A stretch of DNA of 64,000 nucleotides from Austwickia chelonae NBRC 105200 (GCF_000298175.1 NZ_BAGZ01000005.1:248001-312000); one strand, 5' to 3'; positions 29,893 to 40,383 are shown, counted from the first letter of the stretch. The notes: a model not told the origin generated them from the letters alone. Made by a program: numbers and translations.

Positions 29893-29926
29893 GACGGCCG
29901 CACGCCCAGGAGGACGCGCGGCCGTC
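29893..29926. terminator. hairpin terminator downstream of rpsT
   Basis: GACGGCCGC (29893-29901) pairs with GCGGCCGTC (29918-29926), a perfect 9-bp stem. A smaller hairpin CTGCC/GGCAG lies at 29934-29948, immediately after the rpsT stop. Confidence 0.7.
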
Positions 29927-29954
29927 ATGACGACTGCCGTGAAGGCAGCTCAGG

Positions 29955-30215
29955 TCACAGCTTGGCGTGAACCTTGGCCATCGCCGACTTCTTGTTGGCG
30001 GCCTGGTTCTTGTGGATGACGCCCTTGCTCACAGCCTTGTCGAGCTTCTTGCTCGCCAGGCGGAGCGCTTCCGTGGCGGCGTCCTTGTCGCCTGCGGCGG
30101 CAGCCTCACGGAACTTGCGGATCCACGTGCGCAGCTCGGACTTGTACGCCTTGTTGCGCTCGGTGCGCTTGGCGTTCGTCTTGATGCGCTTCATCTGGGA
30201 CTTGATATTGGCCAC
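29955..30215 (-). CDS. rpsT: 30S ribosomal protein S20
   Basis: An 86-residue, strongly basic helical protein that binds 16S rRNA. The N-terminus [16 protein letters not shown] and the C-terminal [15 protein letters not shown] are diagnostic. The start is GTG (30213-30215) with AGGAGAG upstream. Length is normal. A -10-like TAACGT on the minus strand at 30346-30351 suggests an untranslated leader of about 125 nt. Confidence 0.97.
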   Translation of the reverse strand: MANIKSQMKRIKTNAKRTERNKAYKSELRTWIRKFREAAAAGDKDAATEALRLASKKLDKAVSKGVIHKNQAANKKSAMAKVHAKL

Positions 30216-30421
30216 GAATCTCTCCTGGTCGATCGACTGCCGGATATGGCAGGCCCGGCCTCACCCCCGGCGGGTGGTCACCTCCGGTCAAGGACGGGCT
30301 ACGGATCGCGTGATGCGCACGACCTGGGCGCACACGCGACCTTTAACGTTACCAGCGCTGAGTGAAACGTCCCAAGTCATCGGGGCGAGAACCGAGGCAC
30401 CAGGAAAGACGCCGCGCACCC

Positions 30422-31426
30422 TCATCCCTGCCGGGCCTGACAGATCTGCACCAGGCAATGCTCTACTGCGTACTGCGGGTCCCGCCCCCCGCCCTTGACC
30501 GCGTGATCGGCAGCAGCCACCGCCTGGATCGCCACCCCCAGACCGTGCTTGTCCCATCCGGACAGAGCTCGGCGCGCCCGGTCGATCTGCCAGGGTGCCA
30601 TCCCCAGATCCTTCGCCAAGGCGGCTCCCGATCCACGCGGGGCGCCCGCCACCTTCGCCAACTGACGTAGCTGCGATGCCAACACCGCGACAAGTGGCAC
30701 CGGGTCCACCCCCGCGGACATGGCATGCCGGGCCAGGGCCAGGGCTTCTCCCTGCTGCCCGGCGACAGCCGCGTCGGCCACCCGAAAACCCGTGGCCTCG
30801 ATCTTCCCCCCGTGATACGTCGCCACCACGGATTCGTCGACCGTCCCCCGAGTGTCCGAGATCAACTGGGTGCAGGCCGATGCCAGCTCCGAAAGGTCCT
30901 TGCCGACCGCCTCCACCAACGCACGGACCCCGTCCGAGGTGATCTTTCGACGTTGACGACGGAATTCGTTCATCACGAAATCGGATTTGTCCCGGTCGGA
31001 CTTGACCGCAGGGGCCTCCAACACGCGAGCCCTGTTCTTCTTCAGAGCGTCCACGACCTTCTTCCCCCGGTTGCCCCCTCGGTGACCCACCAGAAGGGTC
31101 ACGTGTTCTGCCGGGCTTCCCAGATAGGTCAGCAGGTCCTTCTGCAGGTCTTCTCCCGCATCGTCCACATCGGGGATGACCACGGCGGTACTTCCCCCGA
31201 ACAAGGACGGGCTGACGTGCACCGACAGCTGGCCCGGCTCATATGTCGCAGCCGAGAGCCGCACCACGTCGAGCTGGGGGTCCTGCTCCCGCAGGGCCTC
31301 CAGAGTGTCCGACACCGCACGTCGCGCCAACAATTCCTCCGGCCCCAGGATCAGCACGCAGCCGGGGACGCTCGACGAAGAAGCAATGGCAGACATCCTC
31401 CCAGCCTGCCATGTCCGCTCGGTCAA
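30422..31426 (-). CDS. holA: DNA polymerase III subunit delta
   Basis: A 334-residue clamp-loader subunit that opens the sliding clamp. Family features include the N-terminal VLILGPEELLARRAV, LLVGHRGGNRGKKVVDAL, DLSELASACTQL and the C-terminal clamp-loader helices (LARHAMSAGVDPVPLVAVLASQLRQL). I used the TTG start that overlaps the upstream helicase stop (TTGA) with GGGAG at correct spacing; ATG at 31396 is an alternative, but its GGGAGG touches the ATG. Translationally coupled to the DinG-like gene. Confidence 0.92.
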   Translation of the reverse strand: MTERTWQAGRMSAIASSSSVPGCVLILGPEELLARRAVSDTLEALREQDPQLDVVRLSAATYEPGQLSVHVSPSLFGGSTAVVIPDVDDAGEDLQKDLLTYLGSPAEHVTLLVGHRGGNRGKKVVDALKKNRARVLEAPAVKSDRDKSDFVMNEFRRQRRKITSDGVRALVEAVGKDLSELASACTQLISDTRGTVDESVVATYHGGKIEATGFRVADAAVAGQQGEALALARHAMSAGVDPVPLVAVLASQLRQLAKVAGAPRGSGAALAKDLGMAPWQIDRARRALSGWDKHGLGVAIQAVAAADHAVKGGGRDPQYAVEHCLVQICQARQG

Positions 31427-33405
31427 GACTTCTCCCGCGTCGGCAGTACCGGTCCTGCCGTCTCGTCCAGCCTGGCCAGAGCCGCCAGAACGAGCTCGCG
31501 ATCGGTCGTGGCCCAGAACGGAGGCAGCGAACTCTGCAGGAAGCCTGCATAACGTGCAGTCATCATGCGTGAGTCGAGGAAGGCTACTACCCCTCGGTCG
31601 TCATCCCGCCTCACCAGGCGTCCGGCTCCCTGCGCGAGACGGAGCGCTGCGTGGGTCGCAGAGACCGCCATGAAGCCATTTCCTCCTCGACGACTGATCT
31701 CCTCGCTGCGCGCGCTCGTCAGAGGGTCGTCGGGGCGGGGGAAGGGGATCCGGTCGATCACCACCAGCTGACAGGCTGGTCCGGGCACGTCGACCCCTTG
31801 CCACAGCGACAGCGTACCGAAGAGACAGGTTCGAGCATCTGAAGCGAATTTCTTTACCAGAGTAGGGGTTTGGTCATCTCCCTGGCACAGGATCGGATAC
31901 TCGTCCGCTAAACGTTCCCGCATCTCCTCGGTCGCGGCCCTGGCCGCCCGCGTCGAGGAGAACAGGCCCAGGGCACGGCCGCCGGCAGCCCTGATCAGCG
32001 ACTCGATCTCGTCCATGGCGACCGGAGATGCGCCCTCCCGAGTAGGGGCGGGAACATGCCGGGCCACATAGGCCATCGCCTGACGTCGATAGTCGAAAGG
32101 ACTCCCGACATCCAACCCGTCCCACTTCGGAGCGCCGTCACCCTGCAGGCCCAAGGCGCCCGCCACGCTCTCGAAGGAACCGCCCAGCTCCAGGGTCGCC
32201 GAAGTCAGCACCACGGTCCGTTCCTGGAAGACCTTCTCCCGCATCATCATCGCCACACTCATCGGCGCGACCCGTAGCACCGCTCCCCTGCGGGCGTCCT
32301 CACCAGACCACAGGACGTCGAGTTCCCTCCCGGACAGGACACGGTCGCACACCTCGAAGATCTCCTCGACCGCAGAGCGAGCCAACAACCGGTCACTGTT
32401 GCTGCCGGGATCGTTCTTACTGCCCTGATCCGATTTCAGTTGTGACTGGACGTCCCGAGCGCTGTCGAGCACCGTGCTCAGCGCCTGGGCCAGCTCCTCG
32501 GGAAGAACACGAAGGCGTCCTTCCGGCAACAGTTCCAGAGCCTGTCTGAGGGTCTCTGCGCCGGCAACGAGATCAGCGGTGTCTGCCAGTCGTCCGGCCT
32601 TACGGGCCGCGCTCTCCACCATGCCTGCGGTCAACTCATCGGTGATGGTAGCCGTCACCCGATCGACCAGTTCGTGGGCTTCATCGATGACAAGCAGATC
32701 GTGCTCGGGAAGCAGCTGACGACCCTCGAAGGAGTCGATCGCCATGAACGAATGATTGGTCACCACGACGTCGACCTCCTGGGCCCTGGCCCGGGCGATC
32801 TCGACGAAACATTCGTCCCGCACGGGACAGGCCCCGCCCAGACATTCGCGTGCGCTCACCGACACCTGGTGCCAAGCACGCTCGGAGACCCCGGGCACCA
32901 GTTCGTCCCGGTCGCCCGAATCGGTCTGTCCGGACCATTCCCGCAGTCGGAGGACCTCCTTGCCCAACCAGGAGGCCTGTTTGTCGACCTCCCCGACCGT
33001 CAACAGGGTGCCCTCGTCGTCATCGGGGAACCCGCCGTCCGTCTTGTACCTGCACAGGTAATTGCGTCGCCCCTTGACGAGGACGCAGGTGGGTTCCCGC
33101 CCGAGGACGGGCCGCAGCGCCTCCGCCAACCGTGGAAGATCTCCGTCGACGATCTGAGCCTGTAGGGCCAAGGTCGCGGTAGCCACCACGGTGGGCCGGC
33201 CCGTGGCGAACGCATGAGCGACCGCCGGAACCAGGTAGGCCAAGGATTTTCCGGTCCCGGTGCCTGCCTGGACCAGGAGATGCCGCTGAGAGTCCACGGC
33301 GCTCTCGACCGCCTGAGCCATTCGAAGCTGACCTGCCCGTTCCCGCCCGCCCATCGTGGAGATGACGGCATTCAGCAAGGAGCGGCAGTCAGCAGTCGTG
33401 GACAC
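31423..33405 (-). CDS. dinG: DinG/XPD-type ATP-dependent DNA helicase
   Basis: A 660-residue superfamily 2 helicase. Walker A is AGTGTGKSLAYL (about residue 47), the DEAH box is VIDEAHELVD, and motif VI lies in QGAGRLVRRDDDRG. Four cysteines (LCRYK and CLGGACPVRDEC) match the 4Fe-4S cluster site of XPD-like helicases. It should unwind DNA 5'-3', probably R-loops or repair intermediates. The start is GTG; a TAGGGT -10 element ends 6 nt before it with no Shine-Dalgarno, so translation is probably leaderless. It overlaps holA by 4 nt. Confidence 0.9.
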   Translation of the reverse strand: MSTTADCRSLLNAVISTMGGRERAGQLRMAQAVESAVDSQRHLLVQAGTGTGKSLAYLVPAVAHAFATGRPTVVATATLALQAQIVDGDLPRLAEALRPVLGREPTCVLVKGRRNYLCRYKTDGGFPDDDEGTLLTVGEVDKQASWLGKEVLRLREWSGQTDSGDRDELVPGVSERAWHQVSVSARECLGGACPVRDECFVEIARARAQEVDVVVTNHSFMAIDSFEGRQLLPEHDLLVIDEAHELVDRVTATITDELTAGMVESAARKAGRLADTADLVAGAETLRQALELLPEGRLRVLPEELAQALSTVLDSARDVQSQLKSDQGSKNDPGSNSDRLLARSAVEEIFEVCDRVLSGRELDVLWSGEDARRGAVLRVAPMSVAMMMREKVFQERTVVLTSATLELGGSFESVAGALGLQGDGAPKWDGLDVGSPFDYRRQAMAYVARHVPAPTREGASPVAMDEIESLIRAAGGRALGLFSSTRAARAATEEMRERLADEYPILCQGDDQTPTLVKKFASDARTCLFGTLSLWQGVDVPGPACQLVVIDRIPFPRPDDPLTSARSEEISRRGGNGFMAVSATHAALRLAQGAGRLVRRDDDRGVVAFLDSRMMTARYAGFLQSSLPPFWATTDRELVLAALARLDETAGPVLPTREKS

Positions 33406-33411
33406 CGGACC

Positions 33412-33417
33412 ACCCTA
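33412..33417 (-). promoter_or_regulatory. -10 element of dinG (leaderless start)
   Basis: TAGGGT on the minus strand is followed by six bases and then the GTG start codon. No Shine-Dalgarno is present. Confidence 0.5.
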
Positions 33418-33516
33418 ATGGCCCGGTCGGCGACGGCCGACATGTCGATGTCGAGCAGGTGTTCCGACCGGCTCCGACCTGAGAAAGGTCTCCGACGACG
33501 CTCTCAGCAGAGCTGG

Positions 33517-35097
33517 TCAGAGTCCGCCGCTCACGAAGCCCGACAACTCCCCAGCCAGATCAGGAAGCACCCTGACCTGCAACCGGGTGCCTTCAGCAGT
33601 GTGCTCCTCGCTGAGGACATCCGCCTCCTCGTGGATGCGGTGGACCAGCGCACCGCGGTCGTAAGGGATGAGCACGGTCAGATCGATGTGAGGGCGAGGA
33701 ATCTCCGTGGCGATCCGCGCGATCAGGGCATCCATACACTCCCCGGTGCGTGCCGAGACGACCAAGCAGTCACGTTCACGACGGACCAGCTGCTGAAGGA
33801 TCTCGGGATCGGCCAGGTCGGCCTTGTTGACGACCACGATCTCGCGCGGACCCGTCCGTACGTCGGCGCCTTCCTTACGCGCTGCGCGGTCCCGAGGGTC
33901 GGAGGACCACGCGTCCTTCGCGAGGGCGTCGGTCTCCTCTGTCGAACCCAGCCGTGCACCTTCCGCTCCGGAGGACATCACCTCGGCGAGCACTTCACGC
34001 ACAGCTGAGATCTGAGCGAATGGATCGGGATGCGACCCGTCCACCACGTGCAGGAGCACATCGGCCTCGGCGACCTCTTCCAAGGTCGAGCGGAAGGCCT
34101 CCACCAACTGGTGGGGCAACGACCGGACGAAACCGACCGTGTCGGAAAGGGTGTACGGGCGTCCGTCGGGAGTGACAGCCTTACGTACTGTCGGATCCAA
34201 GGTCGCGAACAAGGCGTTCTCGACGAGGACACCGGCCCCGGTCAACCGATTCAGCAGGGAAGACTTCCCGGCATTGGTGTACCCGGCAAGAACCACGGCA
34301 GGAACCTGGTTCTCCCGCCGGGCCCCCCGCTTCACATCCCGGGTGGTCTTCATGTGCCGGATCTCCCGGCGGAGTTTGGCCATCCGTGAATTGATCCGGC
34401 GGCGGTCCAGCTCGATCTTCGTCTCACCCGGCCCACGCGACCCCATACCCATACCCCCGGCGGCCTGACCGCCGGCCTGACGGGACATCGACTCTCCCCA
34501 TCCCCGCAGACGGGGAAGCAAGTACTGCAGTTGAGCCAGCTCGACCTGGGCCTTACCCTCTCTCGACTTCGCATGCTGGGCGAAGATGTCGAGGATCAGC
34601 GCGGTCCGGTCGATGACCTTGACCTTCACGATGTCTTCCAGGGCGCGACGTTGGCTGGGCGAGAGCTCTGCGTCGCAGACCACCGTATCGGCGCCTTCGT
34701 TCACGACGACGTCCCGCAGCTCCTCGGCCTTGCCCGACCCCAGAAAGGTCGCCGCGTCCGGGCGCTGTCGACGCTGAAGGACCCCGGCCATCACCTGCGA
34801 GCCGGCGGTCTCGGCCAGGGCGGCCAGCTCTCGGAGTGAGTTCTCCGCGTCCTCGACCGTACCGGCAGACCACACTCCGGCCAGCACCACTTTCTCGAGT
34901 CTGAGCTCGCGGTACTCGACCTCGGTGACATCCTCCAATTCAGTGGAGAGACCGCCCACACGCCGCATGGCGGCCCGCTCTTCGCGTTCGAGCTGATCAC
35001 CGTCGTAGGAAACGAAGTCGGGATCGTCTCGATGCCAGTCGTCGTTGTCCGCCAGAGCGCTGGCGCGGGTGGAGAAGATGTCTTCGGGTCGCGTCAT
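33517..35097 (-). CDS. hflX: ribosome-associated GTPase HflX
   Basis: A 526-residue GTPase that binds and splits stalled ribosomes. The N-terminal HflX domain has ELSPSQRRALEDIVKVKVIDRTALILDIFAQHAKSREGKAQVELAQLQYL; the Gly-rich hinge (QAGGQAAGGMGMGSRGPGETKIE) and the G domain (GYTNAGKSSLLNRL, DTVGF, NKAD) follow. The G domain contains a longer than usual insertion between the DTVG and NKAD motifs, with acidic residues around EGARLGSTEETDALAKDAWS. ATG 35097 has GGAG upstream. A 39-codon out-of-frame ORF with a stronger ribosome site starts 19 nt earlier. Confidence 0.95.
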   Translation of the reverse strand: MTRPEDIFSTRASALADNDDWHRDDPDFVSYDGDQLEREERAAMRRVGGLSTELEDVTEVEYRELRLEKVVLAGVWSAGTVEDAENSLRELAALAETAGSQVMAGVLQRRQRPDAATFLGSGKAEELRDVVVNEGADTVVCDAELSPSQRRALEDIVKVKVIDRTALILDIFAQHAKSREGKAQVELAQLQYLLPRLRGWGESMSRQAGGQAAGGMGMGSRGPGETKIELDRRRINSRMAKLRREIRHMKTTRDVKRGARRENQVPAVVLAGYTNAGKSSLLNRLTGAGVLVENALFATLDPTVRKAVTPDGRPYTLSDTVGFVRSLPHQLVEAFRSTLEEVAEADVLLHVVDGSHPDPFAQISAVREVLAEVMSSGAEGARLGSTEETDALAKDAWSSDPRDRAARKEGADVRTGPREIVVVNKADLADPEILQQLVRRERDCLVVSARTGECMDALIARIATEIPRPHIDLTVLIPYDRGALVHRIHEEADVLSEEHTAEGTRLQVRVLPDLAGELSGFVSGGL

Positions 35098-35116
35098 GAT
35101 GTCTCCAGGGTGTCAT
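34997..35116 (-). other. 39-codon overlapping upstream ORF at hflX
   Basis: AAGGAGGTG, a near-perfect Shine-Dalgarno, sits 5 nt before an ATG at 35114-35116 that is out of frame with hflX and reads through its first 100 nt. The product would be short and very basic (starts MTPWRHHDATRR). It may be a non-functional frame or a decoy that tunes hflX translation. Confidence 0.3.
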
Positions 35117-35325
35117 GTCCACCTCCTTCGCAGCTACTTGTTTTACCGCGGGCCGCTCCCGACTGATCGCCACGTCTGCGGACAACCATCGGCCCGAGAC
35201 GTCGTGCGGCACTAACATGGAAGGTACGCCGTCCTCCCGGAAGAACACCGGAAGGGGTCGGCGCCCGTCATCGACCTACGGGCAGATCATCTGCTCCTCT
35301 CGCCTCCCCGGATCAGGACACGGCC

Positions 35326-36021
35326 GTGAACGACAGCACCCCCGCCCGTCGGCAGCACCGACCGGAAGAGGCGATCCCGTCGAAAAATACCCATCAGCAC
35401 TACTTCTCGGCTCAGCCCGCAGCTGTGGAGGAACGCCGGCAGCTACGTGTCCATCTGGCCGGGCGTGAGGTTCCCGTCTGGACAGCTAACGGAGTCTTCT
35501 CCACCGATCGGCTCGACCTGGGAACCTCCGTATTGCTCCGCGAAGCCCCCGCGCCCCCGCAGGAAGGCACCTTTCTGGACCTGGGATGCGGATGGGGACC
35601 GATCACCCTGACCCTGGCCCTCCAGTCGCCCGATGCAGCCGTCTGGGCAGTCGACGTGAACGAACGCGCGCTGGCCCTCACCGCCGACAACGCCCGCGCT
35701 CTGGGCCTGGAACAGGTTCGCACCGCCCTGCCCGATCAAGTCGAGAAAGACCTCACCTTCGATGTGATCTGGTCGAATCCACCGATTCGGATCGGAAAGA
35801 CGGCTCTGCACACTCTGCTGGCCTCCTGGCTGCCGCGGCTCGCGCCCGGCGGGACGGCCTATCTGGTGGTGCAGAAGAACCTCGGCTCGGACTCTCTCCA
35901 GTCCTGGCTGAGCGGCACCCTCTCCACCGGTTACCACGTCGACAGATATGCCTCGGCAAAAGGTTTCAGGGTCTTACGGGTTCAACGGGATACCAACTGC
36001 TCCTGGGACGATTCCGCCTGA
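35326..36021 (+). CDS. class I SAM-dependent methyltransferase, RsmC/RlmG-like
   Basis: A 231-residue methyltransferase. The SAM-binding motif is FLDLGCGWGPITLTLAL (about residues 85-101), motif II VWAVDVNERAL, and the substrate-base motif SNPPIRIGK is of the NPPxR type found in small-subunit rRNA guanine N2 methyltransferases. The family modifies rRNA guanines, but the exact site cannot be read from sequence. The start is GTG 35326. It converges on dapF with only 10 bp between stops. Confidence 0.85.
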   Translation: MNDSTPARRQHRPEEAIPSKNTHQHYFSAQPAAVEERRQLRVHLAGREVPVWTANGVFSTDRLDLGTSVLLREAPAPPQEGTFLDLGCGWGPITLTLALQSPDAAVWAVDVNERALALTADNARALGLEQVRTALPDQVEKDLTFDVIWSNPPIRIGKTALHTLLASWLPRLAPGGTAYLVVQKNLGSDSLQSWLSGTLSTGYHVDRYASAKGFRVLRVQRDTNCSWDDSA

Positions 36022-36031
36022 GCGGGCACGC

Positions 36032-36904
36032 TCAGCCGAGGACGAAAAGCCCGTCCGCGACCAGTTCCGCAGGACCAGCCAGCTCGACCTCCCCGGAGGG
36101 AAGCGCCGTCACCTGCACCGAGCCTCCGGGCAAATCGACCTGCCATTGTTCGTGGGCAGATGGCTCACCACTCCACAACATGAAAGCCAGGGCAGTCGCG
36201 CACGCACCCGTACCGCACGATCTGGTCTCTCCGACCCCGCGTTCGAAAACCCTCATCTGCAACCGGCCCGGCCCGGTCACTCGGGCCAGTTCCACGTTGG
36301 TGCCCTGCGCAGGCATCGGGATCACCGAAGGCATCACCGACAGGTCCAAAGCACCCAGGTCGACCTCTTCGGGAAGCGCCACCACCGTATGCGGATTCCC
36401 CAGGTCCATCGACAGCCCTGGCCACGGGCCGCTCTGGTGCAGAGCCACAACGGCATCATGCCCGTCCGTAGCGAACCGCTCCGGGTCAGCCACCCGCCAG
36501 CGACCGAGATTCACCGCTATCCGCTCGTCCTCCACCCGGACATATTTCACCCCGGCCCGCGTCGCGATCCCAAACTCCGGACCCTGTTCCCATCCTTCCC
36601 TCACCAGGTAGGCGGCGAAGACCCTGGTGCCATTGCCGCACATCTCCGCGATACTGCCGTCGGCATTGCGATAGTCCATGAACCACTCGGCTTCACGAGA
36701 CTGTGCACGAACTGAGGCCTCGCCCGCGTGCTCCGTACGGACCACCCGGATGACACCGTCCGCACCGATACCGGCCCTACGGTCGCTCAACCTACGCACC
36801 AGCTCTGCGTCGAGATCGAGTTCGCCCGTCGGATCGGGTACCACCACAAAGTCGTTCTCCGTGCCGTGTCCCTTCGTGAAGGGCAGGGCAGGCCGCGCAT
36901 TCAT
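36032..36904 (-). CDS. dapF: diaminopimelate epimerase
   Basis: A 290-residue PLP-independent epimerase converting LL- to meso-diaminopimelate for lysine and peptidoglycan. The two catalytic cysteines lie in MCGNGTR and RSCGTGACA, and the substrate-binding GHGTENDF (usually GxGNDF) is near the N-terminus, with a Thr-Glu insertion or substitution before Asn. The start ATG 36904 is preceded by GGGATGG; an in-frame ATG lies at 36913. Lies downstream of miaA on the same strand, as in many actinobacteria. Confidence 0.95.
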   Translation of the reverse strand: MNARPALPFTKGHGTENDFVVVPDPTGELDLDAELVRRLSDRRAGIGADGVIRVVRTEHAGEASVRAQSREAEWFMDYRNADGSIAEMCGNGTRVFAAYLVREGWEQGPEFGIATRAGVKYVRVEDERIAVNLGRWRVADPERFATDGHDAVVALHQSGPWPGLSMDLGNPHTVVALPEEVDLGALDLSVMPSVIPMPAQGTNVELARVTGPGRLQMRVFERGVGETRSCGTGACATALAFMLWSGEPSAHEQWQVDLPGGSVQVTALPSGEVELAGPAELVADGLFVLG

Positions 36905-37021
36905 CGTCACCATCCCATTCTGACGGGAAGAGCGCACCATCGAAGTCGGCAACCGTATCCCGGTCGCCCGGTCGGGACGGAATACCTCCGATCTCCTCGG
37001 GGCCCGTCGTCGGCAGCCATT

Positions 37022-37930
37022 TCAGCGAGTGGCCTCGAGCGTTTCGACCGCAGCTCCGACAAGGTCGTCGCTACCCGCATCCAACCAATGAATCCGAGGG
37101 TCGGCCCCGAACCACGACTCCTGCCGCCGCACCAACCGTCGGGTCGCCCGGGTGGTGTCCTCGATCGCCTCACGTTCGGAGAACTCACCTCGGATCTGGG
37201 CCAAGGCCTGCGCATAGCCCACCGCCCGGGAAGCCGTTCTGGTGCGGGACAGCCCGGATCTCTCCAGATCCGCGACCTCGTCGAGCAGCCCATCCGCCCA
37301 CATCTTGCGGGTCCGTCGTTCGATGCGCTCGTCCAGAAATGGACGTGGCAGACGCAGGCCCAGCTGCACAGTGGGCAAGAGGTACTCACGGCGAGGCATC
37401 GAGGCCGAAAATGGTCTGCCGGTGATCTCGACGACCTCGAGGGCCCGGACGATCCTCCGTCCGTTGCGAGGGTCGATCTTCGCCGCAGCCACCGGGTCTT
37501 TTTTCACCAACTCGGAGAACACGGCCTCGACGCCTTCGCGATCGAGCTTCTCCTCCCATTTCGCCCTCACCGCGGCATCGGTCGGCGGGATCTCCAGGAC
37601 GTCAAGAGCTGCGCGCACGTACAGCCCGGAACCACCGCAGACCACCGGCAGCTGGCCTCGTCCGAGGATGTCCTCCACATCTGCTCGTGCCGCAGCCTGA
37701 TAAGCCGCGACCGAAGCATCCTGCGTGATGTCCAAAACGTCGATCTGGTGGTGACGCACCCCTTGGCGTGCTGCCGGGGAAAGTTTGGCCGTGCCGATGT
37801 CCATCCCCCGATACAGCTGGGAGGCATCGGAGTTGACCACCTCTCCGCCCAGGTGGAGGGCCAGTTCGACCGCCAGGTCAGATTTTCCCGTGGCCGTAGC
37901 ACCCACCACGGCGATCACTCTCGCGGACAT
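37022..37930 (-). CDS. miaA: tRNA dimethylallyltransferase
   Basis: A 302-residue enzyme that adds the isopentenyl group to A37 of tRNAs reading UNN codons. The P-loop GATATGKSDLA (about residues 10-20), VNSDASQLYRGMDIGTAK, GGSGLYVRA and the RxRxxV-type region are all present. The MiaA product is the substrate for MiaB, encoded next upstream. Confidence 0.96.
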   Translation of the reverse strand: MSARVIAVVGATATGKSDLAVELALHLGGEVVNSDASQLYRGMDIGTAKLSPAARQGVRHHQIDVLDITQDASVAAYQAAARADVEDILGRGQLPVVCGGSGLYVRAALDVLEIPPTDAAVRAKWEEKLDREGVEAVFSELVKKDPVAAAKIDPRNGRRIVRALEVVEITGRPFSASMPRREYLLPTVQLGLRLPRPFLDERIERRTRKMWADGLLDEVADLERSGLSRTRTASRAVGYAQALAQIRGEFSEREAIEDTTRATRRLVRRQESWFGADPRIHWLDAGSDDLVGAAVETLEATR

Positions 37931-38015
37931 GCCTCCGACTCCTCATCCCGTGTACCGGACGCGTCTGAATGCCTATTCGACCCGCAGACAGCACCCAGGT
38001 CTCGACCCATCCACC

Positions 38016-39536
38016 TCAGTCACACCCGCAGGGGGCCGCTTCCACCTTCGGTGGGGCGCCGATGCGGGGAATACCCAGCGAGACCATGGGGCGTCCGCTG
38101 ACCGGGTTGTCCTGGGAGTCCGCCCACGCCTGGCCGCCACGAGTCCGGCGGACCCGGTACGTGCCACCGGACAGGGCTCCGTCCGCCACAAGGTGGTGCG
38201 GCGCACCGTAGGTGACATCGACGTCCACCATGTCACCGGGGCGAGCTATATCGCCGACGGACCGAGCCTCCTGAGGTACCGAGAAGTGCACGAGTCGGTT
38301 GTCCTCTGCCCGTCCCGACATGCGGTCTGTCTGGCCGTCCTTTCGGCCCTCTCCTGGAGCGACCAGAACAGATACGGTCCTTCCCTCCACCTTGCGGTTC
38401 TCCTGCCACGAGATCTCGTCCTGCAGGGCGACAAGTCGTTCGAAACGTTCCTGGACAACAGATTTAGGAACCTGATCCCCCATCGTGGCAGCGGGGGTTC
38501 CCGGTCGGATGGAGTACTGGAAGGTGAACGCACTGGCGAAGCGGGCTTGCTCGACGACTCGCATGGTCTCTTCGAAATCGTCGTCCGTCTCACCGGGAAA
38601 ACCCACGATGATGTCGGTCGTGATGGCCGCCTCGGGGATCCGATCCCGGACCCTGTCCAGGATACGTAGGAACCGATCGCTCCGGTAGCTGCGCCTCATC
38701 GCCCGCAGTACGCTGTCCGAGCCCGCCTGCAGCGGCATATGCAGCTGCGGCATCACCGTCGGGGTCTCGGCCATCGCCTCGATCACGTCGTCGGTGAAAG
38801 CCGCAGGGTGCGGGCTGGTGAATCGGAGTCTTTCCAATCCCTCGATCTGTCCGCACGATCGCAGCAGTTTCCCGAAAGCCTCACGATCCCCGAACTCGAC
38901 GCCGTAGGTGTTGACGTTCTGGCCCAGCAGCGTCACCTCGATGACCCCCTGTTCCACCAGGGCGCGGACCTCGGCCAGGATGTCACCGGGCCGGCGATCC
39001 TGCTCCTTGCCGCGCAGCGCCGGCACGATGCAGTAGGTGCAGGTGTTGTTGCACCCCACACTGATCGAGACCCAGCCGGAGTAGGTCGAGTCGCGCCTGG
39101 TCGGCAACGTCGAGGGAAAAGCCTGCAGCGCTTCGAAGATCTCCACTTCGGCGCGTTTGTTGTGCCGAGCCCGGTCGAGGAGCGCCGGCAGGCTACCGAT
39201 GTTATGCGTCCCGAAGACCACGTCCACCCAGGGCGCACGCTGGACGATGAGGTCCCGGTCCTTCTGCGCCATGCATCCACCGACTGCGATCTGCATCTGC
39301 GGGTTGCGCTGCTTGGCCGGTCGTAGCTGCCCGAGATTGCCGTACAGCTTGTTGTCGGCGTTCTCGCGCACGGCACAGGTGTTGAACACCACCACATCGG
39401 CGACTTCTGGTCGGTCCTGGTCAGGCAGGCTGGCGAGGTCGACATAGCCGGCTGTCTCGAGGAGACCGGCAAGGCGCTCGGAGTCATGGACGTTCATCTG
39501 GCACCCGTGGGTGCGCACGTCGTAAGTCTTCGTCAC
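38016..39536 (-). CDS. miaB: tRNA-2-methylthio-N6-dimethylallyladenosine synthase
   Basis: A 506-residue radical-SAM methylthiotransferase. The N-terminal UPF0004 domain carries three cluster cysteines ([24 protein letters not shown]), the radical-SAM motif is CNNTCTYC, and a TRAM domain lies near residues 380-445. The C-terminus has an extra tail ending APCGCD. The start is a GTG at 39534-39536 (reading [12 protein letters not shown]) with GGAAAG upstream; the frame is open further upstream but not conserved in type. It acts after MiaA on A37. Confidence 0.95.
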   Translation of the reverse strand: MTKTYDVRTHGCQMNVHDSERLAGLLETAGYVDLASLPDQDRPEVADVVVFNTCAVRENADNKLYGNLGQLRPAKQRNPQMQIAVGGCMAQKDRDLIVQRAPWVDVVFGTHNIGSLPALLDRARHNKRAEVEIFEALQAFPSTLPTRRDSTYSGWVSISVGCNNTCTYCIVPALRGKEQDRRPGDILAEVRALVEQGVIEVTLLGQNVNTYGVEFGDREAFGKLLRSCGQIEGLERLRFTSPHPAAFTDDVIEAMAETPTVMPQLHMPLQAGSDSVLRAMRRSYRSDRFLRILDRVRDRIPEAAITTDIIVGFPGETDDDFEETMRVVEQARFASAFTFQYSIRPGTPAATMGDQVPKSVVQERFERLVALQDEISWQENRKVEGRTVSVLVAPGEGRKDGQTDRMSGRAEDNRLVHFSVPQEARSVGDIARPGDMVDVDVTYGAPHHLVADGALSGGTYRVRRTRGGQAWADSQDNPVSGRPMVSLGIPRIGAPPKVEAAPCGCD

Positions 39537-39704
39537 GGCTGCTTTCCGAAGGAGGCTGTGGGCTGTGGTCGTGTGGGCCGTCCGCGCTCGTGACGACAGG
39601 GCGGCGCCGACTACCCAGGGTACGGGGTGGGCCCCGATAGCGTCCCATCCTGTTCGTCCGTCGTCGGCCACACCACTGGCGCGTCGAGGCGCCTGTGGAG
39701 GAGA

Positions 39705-40383
39705 TCAATCACGTCGGTGCTCCGGTAGCTCGTCAAGAGCCTGTCGGATCACGCAGTAGGCGATCTCACCGGAATAGCCTTTGCGCGCGAGTGCACCGGC
39801 AAGCCGTCGAGCCTGGGTCTCACGAGGCAACCCGTGCATGGTGCGCAGCCTCTTGGCGACGATCCTGCGGGCCTCGTCCTGCTCGTCGGCCTCGCTGACC
39901 TCCGCCAGCGCGGACTCGGCGAGTTCATCGGGAACACCCTTCTTCCGGAGTTCGCCTCTCAACGCCCGACGGGCCAGACCGCGGCTCGCTCGTTGGCTCC
40001 GTACCAGCATCCCGGCATAGGCCTCGTCGTCGATCAATCCGACCTCCTGGAACCGGTCCAGGACCTGTCGGATCGCCTCTTCGTCACACCCACGCCTGAT
40101 GAGGCTCTGCTCGAGTTGCGCCCGGGTACGTGGGGCCATGGTGAGCTGGCGGAGGGCTATCCTGCGCGCGTTCTCCTCCGGCGAGAGCCCCTTGTCGGAG
40201 GACGTACTCCTCCGAGTCGACGAGTCGTCGGAGCCGGTCTCTGACGGGTCTGCGTCATGACGAGCTGACCCCGTGGAGTCTGACAGCTCTCCCGGTGGAG
40301 ACGCTCGTCGTGTTCTGGCCGCAGCCTCCGCCGCAGCCAGAACACGACGAGCGATTTCCTGACGTTCGGCCAGGCTGTCCTTC

